DNA of 64,000 nucleotides from RGEC01 sp964475595. GTDB lineage: Bacteria; Bacteroidota; Bacteroidia; NS11-12g; UBA955. The DNA is taken from positions 22,526 to 86,525 of the forward strand of contig CAYYXG010000012.1 in the NCBI GenBank assembly GCA_964475595.1, written 5' to 3'. The notes beneath the pieces are model-generated. The model made no database searches. It saw only the letters and a program-made list of their open reading frames with translations, and was not told where the DNA came from. Below are positions 46,014 through 55,076 of the stretch, piece after piece (position 1 is the stretch's first letter; each line of letters starts with the position of its first letter). Position numbers and translations under genes: made by a program.

Positions 46014-46038
46014 AAATCCCGCCACGGCGGGATTTTTT
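46014..46038 (+). terminator. dnaA terminator abutting the dgkA start codon
   Basis: ATCCCGC and GCGGGAT stem with a short loop, followed by six T; the T-run ends at the base before the dgkA ATG at 46039. Confidence 0.75.
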
Positions 46039-46410
46039 ATGCAGAACCATCATTTCAAATCATCATTGCGAAACGCCCTAAATGGATTGAAAGCTGCTTT
46101 TTACGAACAGCGAAACCTGCGCATTCAGGCGGCGGTAGCAGTACTCACTGTATTAATGGGTATCTGGTTAAAAATTACCCGGATGGAATGGGCCATTGTG
46201 TTTACTTGCATAGGATTGGTAATGGGTTTAGAATTGCTGAATTCAGCCATTGAAGTTTTACTGGATAAAATTCACCCTGAAAAAGATGTAGCCATTGGAA
46301 AAGCCAAAGACATTGCGGCCGGAGCGGTACTACTGGCATCGGTTTGCAGCGTAATTGCCGGTTTCTGGATCTTCTACGTAAGAATATCAGCGATGTTTAA
46401 CGGATACTGA
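46039..46410 (+). CDS. dgkA: Diacylglycerol/undecaprenol kinase family
   Basis: 123 residues, three membrane helices, with GLKAAFYEQRNLRIQAA near the N-terminus, and GLELLNSAIEVLLDKIHPEKDVAIGKAKDIAAGAV, whose Glu/Asn/Asp residues are the DgkA-type catalytic set. In Gram-negatives outside the enterics it phosphorylates diacylglycerol or undecaprenol. The terminator-like hairpin immediately before the ATG means either a separate, unseen promoter or read-through. Its 3' end overlaps aspS by 24 nt, convergently. Confidence 0.9.
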   Translation: MQNHHFKSSLRNALNGLKAAFYEQRNLRIQAAVAVLTVLMGIWLKITRMEWAIVFTCIGLVMGLELLNSAIEVLLDKIHPEKDVAIGKAKDIAAGAVLLASVCSVIAGFWIFYVRISAMFNGY

Positions 46411-48135
46411 CAGTTCATCCAGTTGTTGCTGATCCAGGGCAGAAGGAGCATCTATCATTACATCGCGGCCTGCATTGTTTTTGGGGAATGCAATATAATC
46501 ACGGATGGTTTCGCTACCGCCAAATAAACTACACAGCCGATCGAAGCCAAAGGCAATCCCACCGTGGGGTGGTGCACCATATTCAAAAGCATCCATAAGA
46601 AAACCAAACTGAGAGCGTGCCTGTTCAGGGGTGAAACCCAGCAATTCAAACATGCGTTCCTGCAAACTTCGGTCGTGGATACGTATGCTCCCACCACCCA
46701 CTTCCACACCATTGATAACCAGATCATACGCATTGGCACGGACTGCCCCCGGATTGGTTTTCATCAGATGAACATCCTCGGGCAGCGGGCTGGTAAAGGG
46801 GTGATGCATGGCATGCCAGCGGCCGCTCTCCTCGTCTTGTTCGAGCAGCGGAAAGTCAATCACCCATAATGGTTTATAATTGAATGGATCGCGCAATCCC
46901 AATCTGGTTCCCATTTCCAGGCGAAGCTCATTCATTTGCTTGCGAACTTTATGGAGGGGACCAGCCAAAACCAGGATTAAGTCACCCGGTTTAGCTCCGC
47001 AAACAGCAGCCCATTGAGATAAAGCTTGCTGATCAAAAAATTTATCTACTGAAGATTTGAATGTTCCGTCCTGTTCAACCCTGCAATAAATAAGGCCTGT
47101 GGCTCCAATCTGAGGACGCTTTACAAAATCGGTTAATTCATCTAATTGTTTACGCGTGTATACTGCTGCACCCGGTGCACAAATGCCGACAACTGCCTCA
47201 CTATTGTCAAAAACCCCAAATCCTTTGCCTTTGGCCACGTCATTTAAATCGGCAAAGCGCATATCAAAACGCAGATCGGGTTTATCACAACCATAGTATT
47301 GCATGGCATCCGCGTATGACATCATCGGAACCTCGGGTAGGTCCATCCCTTTAACATGTTGAAACAAATGCCGGGTTAGCCCCTCAAATACCTGCAAAAT
47401 ATCTTCACGCTCCACAAAACTCATTTCGCAGTCTATCTGTGTAAACTCGGGCTGTCGGTCTGCACGTAAATCCTCATCGCGGAAGCACTTCACAATTTGA
47501 AAGTACCGGTCAAATCCGCTCACCATCAGCAATTGCTTAAAAGTCTGCGGACTTTGAGGCAGTGCGTAAAACTGTCCGGGATTGAGGCGACTGGGAACCA
47601 CAAAATCTCGGGCTCCCTCCGGGGTACTTTTAATCAGCACCGGGGTTTCTACCTCTATAAAATCCGAGTCGCTGAGATAGCGTCGAACTTCCTGAGCCAT
47701 TTTGTGCCGCAGTACCATATTGGCACGAACATTATCACGGCGCAAATCCAGGTAGCGGTATTGCATGCGTAAGTCATCTCCACCATCAGTTTCATTTTCA
47801 ATCAGAAATGGCGGCGTTTTAGCAGAATTAAGCACCTTGAGGTCTGTGACAATTACCTCCACATCGCCCGTTGGTAGTTGAGCATTCTTACTTTCCCTTT
47901 CCGCCACTTTACCGGTGGCCTGAATGACAAATTCACGACCTATTTGCGCTGCCTGCTGAAGAATTTCTGCATCATACCCTTCATTAAAAGCCAGCTGGGT
48001 AATACCATACCGATCACGAATATCAATAAAGGCCATACCTCCCATGGTTCGTATACGTGCAGCCCAGCCGGCAAGGGTTACAACCTTACCAACATCAGTT
48101 ATTTTCAATTCTCCACAAGTGTGTGATCGGTACAT
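46387..48135 (-). CDS. aspS: Aspartyl-tRNA synthetase
   Basis: 582 residues of the bacterial-type enzyme: N-terminal OB fold (VTLAGWAARIRTMGGMAFIDIRDR), class II motifs 1-3 (FIEVETPVLIKSTPEGARDF, FRDEDLRADRQPEFTQIDCEMSF in part, and GIAFGFDRL), and the bacterial GAD insert. A -7-like box TAATTTCG with one mismatch lies 4 nt before the ATG. Confidence 0.97.
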   Translation of the reverse strand: MYRSHTCGELKITDVGKVVTLAGWAARIRTMGGMAFIDIRDRYGITQLAFNEGYDAEILQQAAQIGREFVIQATGKVAERESKNAQLPTGDVEVIVTDLKVLNSAKTPPFLIENETDGGDDLRMQYRYLDLRRDNVRANMVLRHKMAQEVRRYLSDSDFIEVETPVLIKSTPEGARDFVVPSRLNPGQFYALPQSPQTFKQLLMVSGFDRYFQIVKCFRDEDLRADRQPEFTQIDCEMSFVEREDILQVFEGLTRHLFQHVKGMDLPEVPMMSYADAMQYYGCDKPDLRFDMRFADLNDVAKGKGFGVFDNSEAVVGICAPGAAVYTRKQLDELTDFVKRPQIGATGLIYCRVEQDGTFKSSVDKFFDQQALSQWAAVCGAKPGDLILVLAGPLHKVRKQMNELRLEMGTRLGLRDPFNYKPLWVIDFPLLEQDEESGRWHAMHHPFTSPLPEDVHLMKTNPGAVRANAYDLVINGVEVGGGSIRIHDRSLQERMFELLGFTPEQARSQFGFLMDAFEYGAPPHGGIAFGFDRLCSLFGGSETIRDYIAFPKNNAGRDVMIDAPSALDQQQLDELSVSVKHR

Positions 48136-48139
48136 AGCG

Positions 48140-48147
48140 CGAAATTA
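48140..48147 (-). promoter_or_regulatory. Probable aspS -7 box (one mismatch)
   Basis: TAATTTCG on the minus strand, ending 4 nt before the ATG at 48135; seven of eight positions fit TAnnTTTG. Confidence 0.4.
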
Positions 48148-48197
48148 CAGCAAAAGCCCATATTGAGCACAGCATTTCCGGTATAAAACGCGAAAAA

Positions 48198-49241
48198 TCA
48201 GCCCTTAAAATGTTGCCAACCCTGGGCTTTGATATCAAAACTTGCGCCGGATTTCCCAATGAGGCGATAAGCCCCTTTATTGGCAGTAGCATGACCAATA
48301 ATCGTAAAATCGGGGTGGCTTTTTAGTTTTTCGTAGTGTTTCTGTGAAACTGTAAACAGCAATTCATAATCTTCGCCGCCGTTTAAAGCCACCACAGTAG
48401 GGTTCAAATCGAAATGCAGGGCCTGCGTTACTGCCTGAGGGTCAATCGGCAATTTTTCATCATAAATATCGAAGCCGCAGCCCGAATGCATCCCTAAATG
48501 ATGAATTTCACTGGCCAGACCATCGCTGATATCAATCATACTGCTAGGAACAATCCCCATTTCGGCCAGCGATTGTATCACATCCAGCCTGGCATCGGGG
48601 CGCAATTGTCTGCCCACAATGTATTCATGACCCGCCAGATCCGGCTGCATTCCGGGATGTTCCAAAAACACCTTTTTCTCACGTTCCAGAATTTGCAATC
48701 CCATGTAGGCAGCACCCAAATCACCCGAAACCACCAGCAAATCATTTTCATTAGCCCCGGAGCGCTTGCAGAGTTTATCTTTGGCCACCTGTCCATACAC
48801 GGTAATGGTGAGGGAAAGACCACGCGGAGATGCCGTTGTATCACCCCCTGCCAGGTCTACGTTGTATTTATCGCAGGCCAACCTAATTCCCGCGTAGAGT
48901 TCCTCCACTGCTTCCAGCGAAAAACGGTTGCTCAGTCCCAGAGAAACCAAAATTTGCGAGGGGGTGCCATTCATGGCGCAGATATCGCTCACAGCGGTGG
49001 CCACCGCTTTGTACCCCAGGTGTTTCAGCGGATGAAATGACAAATCAAAATGGATGCCTTCAAACATGGCATCCACCGTCAGCAGTCCATACTCAGTGCC
49101 GCCGGAATCAATCACGGCAGCATCATCGCCAATACCCAACAAAGTGGAAGGATTTTTATTTTCAAAAAAAGAGGCCAGGTGGTTGATGAGTCCAAACTCA
49201 CCGAGGTCGCTTAATTCAGTTCTTTCTTTGTTTTCAAACAT
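48198..49241 (-). CDS. thiL: Thiamine-monophosphate kinase
   Basis: 347 residues of the ThiL/PurM-like fold: GIGDDAAVID, LTVDAMFEGIHFD, AVSDICAMNG, AGGDTT and MIDISDGLASEIHHL. It makes thiamine diphosphate from the monophosphate. Last gene of the gpmI-lipoprotein-ALDH-thiL unit, 3 nt after the ALDH stop. No TPP riboswitch was seen. Confidence 0.95.
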   Translation of the reverse strand: MFENKERTELSDLGEFGLINHLASFFENKNPSTLLGIGDDAAVIDSGGTEYGLLTVDAMFEGIHFDLSFHPLKHLGYKAVATAVSDICAMNGTPSQILVSLGLSNRFSLEAVEELYAGIRLACDKYNVDLAGGDTTASPRGLSLTITVYGQVAKDKLCKRSGANENDLLVVSGDLGAAYMGLQILEREKKVFLEHPGMQPDLAGHEYIVGRQLRPDARLDVIQSLAEMGIVPSSMIDISDGLASEIHHLGMHSGCGFDIYDEKLPIDPQAVTQALHFDLNPTVVALNGGEDYELLFTVSQKHYEKLKSHPDFTIIGHATANKGAYRLIGKSGASFDIKAQGWQHFKG

Positions 49242-49244
49242 ATT

Positions 49245-50681
49245 TTAATAAGCTATGCACACATTTTTAGGTTCTGTAAAGAAGCGCATGGCTTCCCAAC
49301 CGCCTTCTCTTCCAACGCCGCTTTGTTTTACACCGCCAAACGGGGTGCGTAGGTCGCGCAGCAACCAACAGTTCACCCATACAATTCCCGAATGAAGCGC
49401 CTCTGCCATCCGATGGGCTCTTTTCAGGTCATTGGTCCAAAGGGTAGAAGCCAAGCCGTAGGCGGTTCCATTGGCCATTTCCAACACTTCTTCCTCCGTA
49501 TCGAATGGAATTAAGGAAATCACCGGACCAAAAATCTCTTCCGTATTGGTTCGGCAGGTGGCATTCAGCCCTTCTATGATGGTGGGAGCAATAAACCAAC
49601 CATGTTCAAATCCGGCAGGTTTCACAGATTCACCACCGCACAAAATTGTGCCTCCCTCCTGTTTGGCAAGTTCGATGTAGGACAATACCTTTTCAAAATG
49701 GGGCTTGGAGACAATCGCACCCACCCGGGTTTTATCATCAAATGGGTCTCCCACCTGCATTTTGGCCACTTCCAACAGCAGTGCGGATTTGAAAGCATCA
49801 TACACACGGGTATGTACGAATACTCTGGACCCGCAAAGGCATATTTCACCTTGGTTTAGGAATGAAGAACGCACGCTGGTTTTCACCGCCTCGTTAAAAT
49901 CCGCATCATCAAATATGATATTGGGATTTTTACCTCCCAGTTCCAAACTCAGTTTTTTGAACATGGGTGCGGCCACAGCGGCAATATGTTTGCCGGTGGA
50001 TGTTCCCCCGGTGAAGGAAATGGCCTTTATTTCGGGATGTTCCACAATCGCCTGACCACAGGTACTACCCAAACCATGTACCACATTGAGTACCCCGGGA
50101 GGTAAGCCGGCCTTATTTGCAATTTCGCACAATAAGTGTGCAGTGAGCGGCGTAAACTCACTGGGCTTAGCAATTACGCAGTTTCCGGCTGCCAATGCGG
50201 GTGCTATTTTCCAGGTGAAAAGATAAAGGGGCAGATTCCAGGGACTTATACACCCCACAAGCCCTACAGGTTGTCTGAGTGTATAATTAATGGCACGGGT
50301 ATCGGTCTGATGGCTTTCTGAGGCAAATTGCACTGCTGCAGTAGCAAAAAACCTGAAATTCTGGGATGCACGCTGCATCTCAGATTTTGATAGCCAAAGT
50401 GGCTTACCCTGATCTCGGCTTTCGGCCACGGCCAATTCGTTCAGATTGGTCTCAATTCCTTCTGCAATGGCATTGAGGATGCGGAAACGATCTTCGGAGG
50501 GCATGGCTTTCCATGCGGGGAATGCGATTTTAGCTGCATCTACGGCTTTTTGCACATCATGGCTTGTACCATTTGCAATTTTTGCAAAAACCTCTCCGGT
50601 TGCGGGGTTAAAGCCATCCAGGTATTCTCCGGATGTTGGCGCAACAAATAGGCCGTTGATAAAATGGTTGATGCTAATCAT
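49245..50681 (-). CDS. Aldehyde dehydrogenase, ALDH8/2-aminomuconic semialdehyde dehydrogenase-like
   Basis: 478 residues. Catalytic Cys281 (NQGEICLCG), general base Glu248 (SLELGGKNP), PWNLPLYLFTWKIAPALAAGN and the glycine motif FTGGTSTGK. The ending VNCWLLRDLRTPFGGVKQSGVGREGG matches the ALDH8A1/2-hydroxymuconic and 2-aminomuconic semialdehyde dehydrogenases more closely than betaine-aldehyde types. NAD-linked oxidation of a muconic semialdehyde in tryptophan (kynurenine) breakdown is the best inference, supported by the RidA-type deaminase at 11052-11468. Its ATG overlaps the upstream lipoprotein stop by 4 nt. Confidence 0.82.
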   Translation of the reverse strand: MISINHFINGLFVAPTSGEYLDGFNPATGEVFAKIANGTSHDVQKAVDAAKIAFPAWKAMPSEDRFRILNAIAEGIETNLNELAVAESRDQGKPLWLSKSEMQRASQNFRFFATAAVQFASESHQTDTRAINYTLRQPVGLVGCISPWNLPLYLFTWKIAPALAAGNCVIAKPSEFTPLTAHLLCEIANKAGLPPGVLNVVHGLGSTCGQAIVEHPEIKAISFTGGTSTGKHIAAVAAPMFKKLSLELGGKNPNIIFDDADFNEAVKTSVRSSFLNQGEICLCGSRVFVHTRVYDAFKSALLLEVAKMQVGDPFDDKTRVGAIVSKPHFEKVLSYIELAKQEGGTILCGGESVKPAGFEHGWFIAPTIIEGLNATCRTNTEEIFGPVISLIPFDTEEEVLEMANGTAYGLASTLWTNDLKRAHRMAEALHSGIVWVNCWLLRDLRTPFGGVKQSGVGREGGWEAMRFFTEPKNVCIAY

Positions 50682-51229
50682 GGTTTGAATTGCTGTCGTT
50701 TAAAAGTACCCATTATTTCTGTTCGCTTAGGCGACGACCAGATGTAATCTTCTGTTATCTGGATATTGTAACCCTTTCCGGGCAAATAGCTTAGCACCTG
50801 ATCCCGGTCTACCCACATGCTGCGTTTTCGGGTTTTAATCTCCATCATTTCCAGATTTTGGTTTCGTCGCGTGAGGCTAATTTCCTGAATTTCCAATGCA
50901 GTATCTTTGGCCGTGAAACGGGTGATGCTTAGTCGATCATTGCTGTCGGCCGATACATTAAATGCTTGTGCATAGGAGGCCGATGTCATATCCAAAGAAG
51001 TGAATGGCAACAGTTCGGAAGCCCAGTTCAGGGAATCCTCGCTGAATGCGGCAATGTCATCTGCCTGTGCGATGGTTTTATCCAGACCGGGCTGATCTGC
51101 TGACAATTTTTTAATTTGTTCCTGAAAATACGCCTTAATATCAGGCATTCCAGCTTGCAGCGAGAACTTATCGGGATTGCTATTGCATGCCCACATCACA
51201 AGGGGCAATACAAAGATTAAGAACCTCAA
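50678..51229 (-). CDS. Lipoprotein of unknown function
   Basis: 183 residues. Lipoprotein signal with lipobox VMWAC (Cys15). The mature part is mixed helix/strand with TKTRKR-like basic stretch and ends in a beta-hairpin (IQITEDYIWSSPKRTEIMGTF). Not recognised. It overlaps the gpmI stop and the ALDH start by 4 nt each, so it is firmly part of this operon although its link with glycolysis or aldehyde oxidation is unclear. Confidence 0.7.
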   Translation of the reverse strand: MRFLIFVLPLVMWACNSNPDKFSLQAGMPDIKAYFQEQIKKLSADQPGLDKTIAQADDIAAFSEDSLNWASELLPFTSLDMTSASYAQAFNVSADSNDRLSITRFTAKDTALEIQEISLTRRNQNLEMMEIKTRKRSMWVDRDQVLSYLPGKGYNIQITEDYIWSSPKRTEIMGTFKRQQFKP

Positions 51230-52725
51230 AACAGTGCCCTCCCTGTCATGGCCGTTGGTTGTGGAAGTTGCATCATTTTCAAAATGGTCGGCGCCACATC
51301 AGCCAGTATCCCATTGTGTAGGTGCGGATTCATGGATGGACTTACCAGCCAGCAAGGAACAGGATTGGTAGTATGCGCGGTATTGGGCGATCCATCTTCA
51401 TTAATGGCCATATCTGCATTGCCATGATCGGCGATGATAAGAAAGTGGTATTGGTGTTTCAAACCTGCTTCCACAAGCTGCCTCAGGCAATCATCTACCG
51501 TTTCACATGCTTTCACAATGGCATCAAAAACACCGGTATGTCCTACCATATCAGGATTGGCAAAATTCAGGCAAATAAAATCGGGCTGTTTTTCTTCGAG
51601 AAATGCGATGGCCTTCCGGGTAAGTTCGGGCGCACTCATTTCCGGTTGCAGATCGTAGGTAGCTACTTTCGGCGATGCGGCCATGATACGCTCCTCGCCT
51701 ATGAAGGGCTCTTCCCTACCACCTGAGAAAAAGAAAGTAACGTGCGGATATTTTTCGGTTTCAGCAGCACGCAACTGGGTTTTACCAGCGTTTGAAACCA
51801 CTTCACCCAGCGTATCGGTTAGGTTTTGATTTTCAAAAATTACGCCTGATATGTTGAACGTCTCATCATATTCGGTGAGGGTGTAATAATCCAGACTCAG
51901 GGCACGCATTCCCTGATCGGGGAAGTTCTCTTGGGTAAGCGCCCTAGTGATTTGACGGCCGCGGTCTGTGCGAAAATTAAAACACAACACCGTATCACCC
52001 TCACATATCAGTCCCTCTGAACCCGGTAAAAATCGCAGGGGCTCCATGAATTCATCGGTGATGCCGGCCTCGTATTGGGCAGCAATACCATCTTCGGCAG
52101 ACGCCACATATTCTCCTACGCCATTTACCATCAGGTCATAGGCTTTTTTTACCCGTTCCCAGCGCTTGTCGCGGTCCATGGCGTAATAACGACCCACGAC
52201 GGTACTTAGTTGCACACCAGTCCCCTCAAGCTCGCCCTGAAGGCGTTTAATAAAGTTTAAACCACTTTTGGGGTCGGTATCTCTGCCATCCAGAAAAGCA
52301 TGTATAAATACATTTTTAACCCCTGCTTCTGCGGCCATTTTCCCCAACGCAATGGCATGATCGATGTGAGAATGCACACCACCGTCGCTCACCAGACCCA
52401 TGAGATGCAAATTGCCTTTGCTGGCAAAAACCTTTTGCAGCATGGTGTTTTCGGAAATACTGCCATCGGAAAACGCTTTGTTAATCCGAACCAGCATTTG
52501 CCAGACAATCCGCCCGGCACCAATGTTCATGTGGCCCACTTCACTGTTTCCCATTTGTCCTTCCGGCAAACCCACATGCTCGCCATCGGTTCTCAGCGAA
52601 GCATGAGGGAAAGTATCCCACAGCATATCGGTGAATGGGGTTTTGGCATTCCACACGGCATCGCTGCGGTCATGCCTTCCTATGCCCCAGCCATCCAGAA
52701 TTACGAGTGCTGCTTTTTCCGACAT
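51226..52725 (-). CDS. gpmI: 2,3-bisphosphoglycerate-independent phosphoglycerate mutase
   Basis: 499 residues. Alkaline-phosphatase-type metal site: LVILDGWGIG, phosphoryl-acceptor Ser61 in GNSEVGHMNIG, and IADHGNADMAI near the C-terminus with the His/Asp ligands. Interconverts 3- and 2-phosphoglycerate. The -7 box lies 4 nt before the ATG, so the transcript is probably leaderless. Confidence 0.97.
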   Translation of the reverse strand: MSEKAALVILDGWGIGRHDRSDAVWNAKTPFTDMLWDTFPHASLRTDGEHVGLPEGQMGNSEVGHMNIGAGRIVWQMLVRINKAFSDGSISENTMLQKVFASKGNLHLMGLVSDGGVHSHIDHAIALGKMAAEAGVKNVFIHAFLDGRDTDPKSGLNFIKRLQGELEGTGVQLSTVVGRYYAMDRDKRWERVKKAYDLMVNGVGEYVASAEDGIAAQYEAGITDEFMEPLRFLPGSEGLICEGDTVLCFNFRTDRGRQITRALTQENFPDQGMRALSLDYYTLTEYDETFNISGVIFENQNLTDTLGEVVSNAGKTQLRAAETEKYPHVTFFFSGGREEPFIGEERIMAASPKVATYDLQPEMSAPELTRKAIAFLEEKQPDFICLNFANPDMVGHTGVFDAIVKACETVDDCLRQLVEAGLKHQYHFLIIADHGNADMAINEDGSPNTAHTTNPVPCWLVSPSMNPHLHNGILADVAPTILKMMQLPQPTAMTGRALF

Positions 52726-52729
52726 GCTG

Positions 52730-52737
52730 CAAAGTTA
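52730..52737 (-). promoter_or_regulatory. -7 promoter box of gpmI
   Basis: TAACTTTG on the minus strand, ending 4 nt before the ATG at 52725; TTG at 52755-52753 is 15 nt away, slightly short for a -33. Confidence 0.6.
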
Positions 52738-52791
52738 CATCATCCCCGCGGCCAAGGGATAACTTTTCTTTCATTTCGGCGCCAATCATTG

Positions 52792-52799
52792 TAGGTTTG
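52792..52799 (+). promoter_or_regulatory. -7 promoter box of the SPOR protein gene
   Basis: TAGGTTTG matches TAnnTTTG; the predicted transcript start precedes both candidate ATGs (52808 and 52853). Confidence 0.55.
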
Positions 52800-52852
52800 T
52801 ATCATGAATGAGCTCCATGCAGTTTAGCACACTTTTTGCACTCAATATAACC

Positions 52853-53239
52853 ATGCGCAGATTCTGTATTTTGGCAGGTATGTTACTGCTGGCCGGATTC
52901 GCCCGGGGGCAAGTAGTAGTGGAGGTAGAACCTTCCGTGAAAGAAATGGAAGAAACGCGAACTGCTCGCCGAAAAGCCAATTTGGACAAAGTGCGTGGAT
53001 ACCGGATCCTCATTGGTTTCTTCTCTTCACGTGCCGAAGCTGAAGCCTTGAAAGAACAGGCGCAGGAGCCGTTCGGAGGCAAATATGGGGTGACTGTTAT
53101 TTACGATGAACCCAATTTTAAAGTTTATGTAGGTCAGTTTACTCTATCGGATGATGCCGATGCTGCTTTGGTGGAAATACGCCGAAAATTCAGCAGTGCC
53201 ACGCGCATTTCAGACATTATAAAACGGACACCAAAATAA
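52853..53239 (+). CDS. Exported SPOR-domain protein
   Basis: 128 residues. Signal peptide at residues 1-20 (RRFCILAGMLLLAGFARG), then a short linker and one SPOR fold (about 50-125: YRILIGFFSSRAEAEALKEQ, FKVYVGQFTLSDDADAAL). SPOR domains bind denuded peptidoglycan at division sites. The ATG at 52853 is chosen because it directly precedes the signal; the ATG at 52808 would add 15 residues before it. Confidence 0.8.
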   Translation: MRRFCILAGMLLLAGFARGQVVVEVEPSVKEMEETRTARRKANLDKVRGYRILIGFFSSRAEAEALKEQAQEPFGGKYGVTVIYDEPNFKVYVGQFTLSDDADAALVEIRRKFSSATRISDIIKRTPK

Positions 53240-53264
53240 GTGTGGTTTAATTCACTATGTTCAA

Positions 53265-53272
53265 TAAATTTG
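53265..53272 (+). promoter_or_regulatory. -7 promoter box of the fur gene
   Basis: TAAATTTG ends 18 nt before the ATG at 53291. Confidence 0.6.
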
Positions 53273-53290
53273 CGCTTTCTCTGATAAGTC

Positions 53291-53812
53291 ATGTCCGGAA
53301 AACTCGATAGCAAAACCCTGAAAATTAAGGAAGATGTGCGCGAAATTTTCACGGCATACCTGGAAAAGAAAAAACAGCGCAAAACACCCGAGCGATATGC
53401 CATTCTGGATGAAATCTACACCCACAAAGAGCATTTTGACGTAGATACACTATACCTGAAAATGAAAAACCGCAATTACCATGTTAGCCGCGCCACGGTT
53501 TACAACACACTGGATTTGCTGGTAGATTCAGGTTTGGTCAAAAAACACCAGTTTGGCGAAAACACCTCCCATTTTGAGCAGGCATTTGGTTTTAAGCAGC
53601 ATGACCATTTAATCTGCGTTACCTGCAAAAAAGTGGTAGAATTCTGCGATCCCAGGGTGCAACAAATTAATACCACCATGGGCAACCTGCTAAAGTTCGA
53701 TGTAACACACCACTCCCTGCATCTCTATGCACAGCCACAAATTTTAAATGGCGACTGCATGCACTGTGGTAAAAATCTCTCCAACACTGATAATATAAAC
53801 CCGAATGGTTGA
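53291..53812 (+). CDS. Fur-family metal-responsive repressor
   Basis: 173 residues. Winged-helix N-domain (RKTPERYAILDEIYTHKEHFDVDTLY, with recognition helix HVSRATVYNTLDLL), then a dimerisation domain with KQHDHLICVTCKKVVEF (metal His/His and the CxxC zinc site) and a second CMHC pair near the C-terminus, giving a structural zinc. Iron, zinc or peroxide sensing cannot be told apart. Its 3' end overlaps purA by 8 nt, an unusual pairing. Confidence 0.9.
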   Translation: MSGKLDSKTLKIKEDVREIFTAYLEKKKQRKTPERYAILDEIYTHKEHFDVDTLYLKMKNRNYHVSRATVYNTLDLLVDSGLVKKHQFGENTSHFEQAFGFKQHDHLICVTCKKVVEFCDPRVQQINTTMGNLLKFDVTHHSLHLYAQPQILNGDCMHCGKNLSNTDNINPNG

Positions 53813-55076
53813 TGTAATTTTAGGCCTTCAATGGGGCGACGAAGGCAAAGGCAAAATCGCCGATTTTTTAACCCCGCAATACGACATTGTCGCCCGTTTT
53901 CAAGGGGGGCCCAACGCCGGCCACAGCTTGGAATTTGAAGGCAAAAAGTTTGTACTGAACACCATTCCTTCCGGTATTTTCCGAAAAGGAATACTGAATG
54001 TGATAGGAAACGGCGTGGTGGTGGATCCCATTCGCCTTCAGGCCGAAATTGACCGTATCAAAGACGAGTGCCCCGACTACGCAGATAGATTGCTGGTTTC
54101 AAAAAAGGCACACCTGATTTTGCCCACGCACCGCATTCTGGATGCCGCCTCTGAGGCCGCCAAAGGCGATGCTAAAATCGGGAGTACCCTGCGTGGAATA
54201 GGGCCCACCTACCGTGACAAAACCGGACGTAGCGGACTTCGCATTGGCGATGCACTGGAAAAAGACTTCATGGAGCGTTACCGCCAAACCGTGGAAATGC
54301 ATCTTACACAGATCGCCTCTCTCGGCTTTACTCAATTCAACCTGCATGAAGAAGAGACTGCCTTCTTTAGCGCCTTGGAAGCACTGAAAAAACTACAGTT
54401 GGTAAACTCTGAATACCTGATTAACGAAGCGATACAGCAAGGCAAAAAAATACTGGCAGAAGGCGCCCAGGGTTCCATGCTTGATGTGGAGTTTGGCTCC
54501 TATCCCTTCGTTACCTCCAGCACCACGCTGGCCGGTGGCGTATGCAGCGGACTGGGCGTTGCACCCAAGCACATCCGCAAGGTGTATGGCATTTTCAAGG
54601 CCTACTGCACCCGCGTGGGCGGTGGTCCTTTTCCTACAGAACTGGATGATGACATGGGGGAACTGCTGCGTAAAAAAGGACATGAATTCGGCGCCACCAC
54701 CGGAAGACCACGCAGAACCGGATGGCTGGACATGGTAGCCCTGAAATATACGTGCATGCTGAACGGTGTAGACGAGCTCATCATGATGAAATCGGATGTG
54801 ATGTGTGATATACCCGAAGTAAAAGCAGCCACCTCCTACACCATCCACGGAGAGGAAACCCAGCAGGTGCCGGCCAACCTATGCAGCACTGAGGTTCTAC
54901 CCAATTACCGAACTTTTGCCGGCTTTGGCCCCCATCTCGACCACAGCGGAGGTTTTGAAGCATTGCCTGATGCATTCAAGGACTACATTGCCTTCATTGA
55001 AGAAAACCTGAATACACCCATTCGTGTAATTTCACTGGGACCTGAAAGAGACAAAACCATCGTTCGCAACAAATGA
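53805..55076 (+). CDS. purA: Adenylosuccinate synthetase
   Basis: 423 residues. QWGDEGKGK (residues 9-17), GPNAGH, GSTLRGIGPTYRDK, AEGAQGSMLDVEFGSYP and TTGRPRRTGWLD are the standard active-site segments. Commits IMP to AMP using GTP and aspartate. Starts inside the fur 3' end and overlaps the following hydrolase gene by 4 nt. Confidence 0.97.
   Translation: MVDVILGLQWGDEGKGKIADFLTPQYDIVARFQGGPNAGHSLEFEGKKFVLNTIPSGIFRKGILNVIGNGVVVDPIRLQAEIDRIKDECPDYADRLLVSKKAHLILPTHRILDAASEAAKGDAKIGSTLRGIGPTYRDKTGRSGLRIGDALEKDFMERYRQTVEMHLTQIASLGFTQFNLHEEETAFFSALEALKKLQLVNSEYLINEAIQQGKKILAEGAQGSMLDVEFGSYPFVTSSTTLAGGVCSGLGVAPKHIRKVYGIFKAYCTRVGGGPFPTELDDDMGELLRKKGHEFGATTGRPRRTGWLDMVALKYTCMLNGVDELIMMKSDVMCDIPEVKAATSYTIHGEETQQVPANLCSTEVLPNYRTFAGFGPHLDHSGGFEALPDAFKDYIAFIEENLNTPIRVISLGPERDKTIVRNK

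Noticed and set aside
52726..52852. Riboswitch or leader upstream of gpmI/SPOR genes
   Set aside because: The region only holds two divergent promoter boxes; no structured leader could be drawn.
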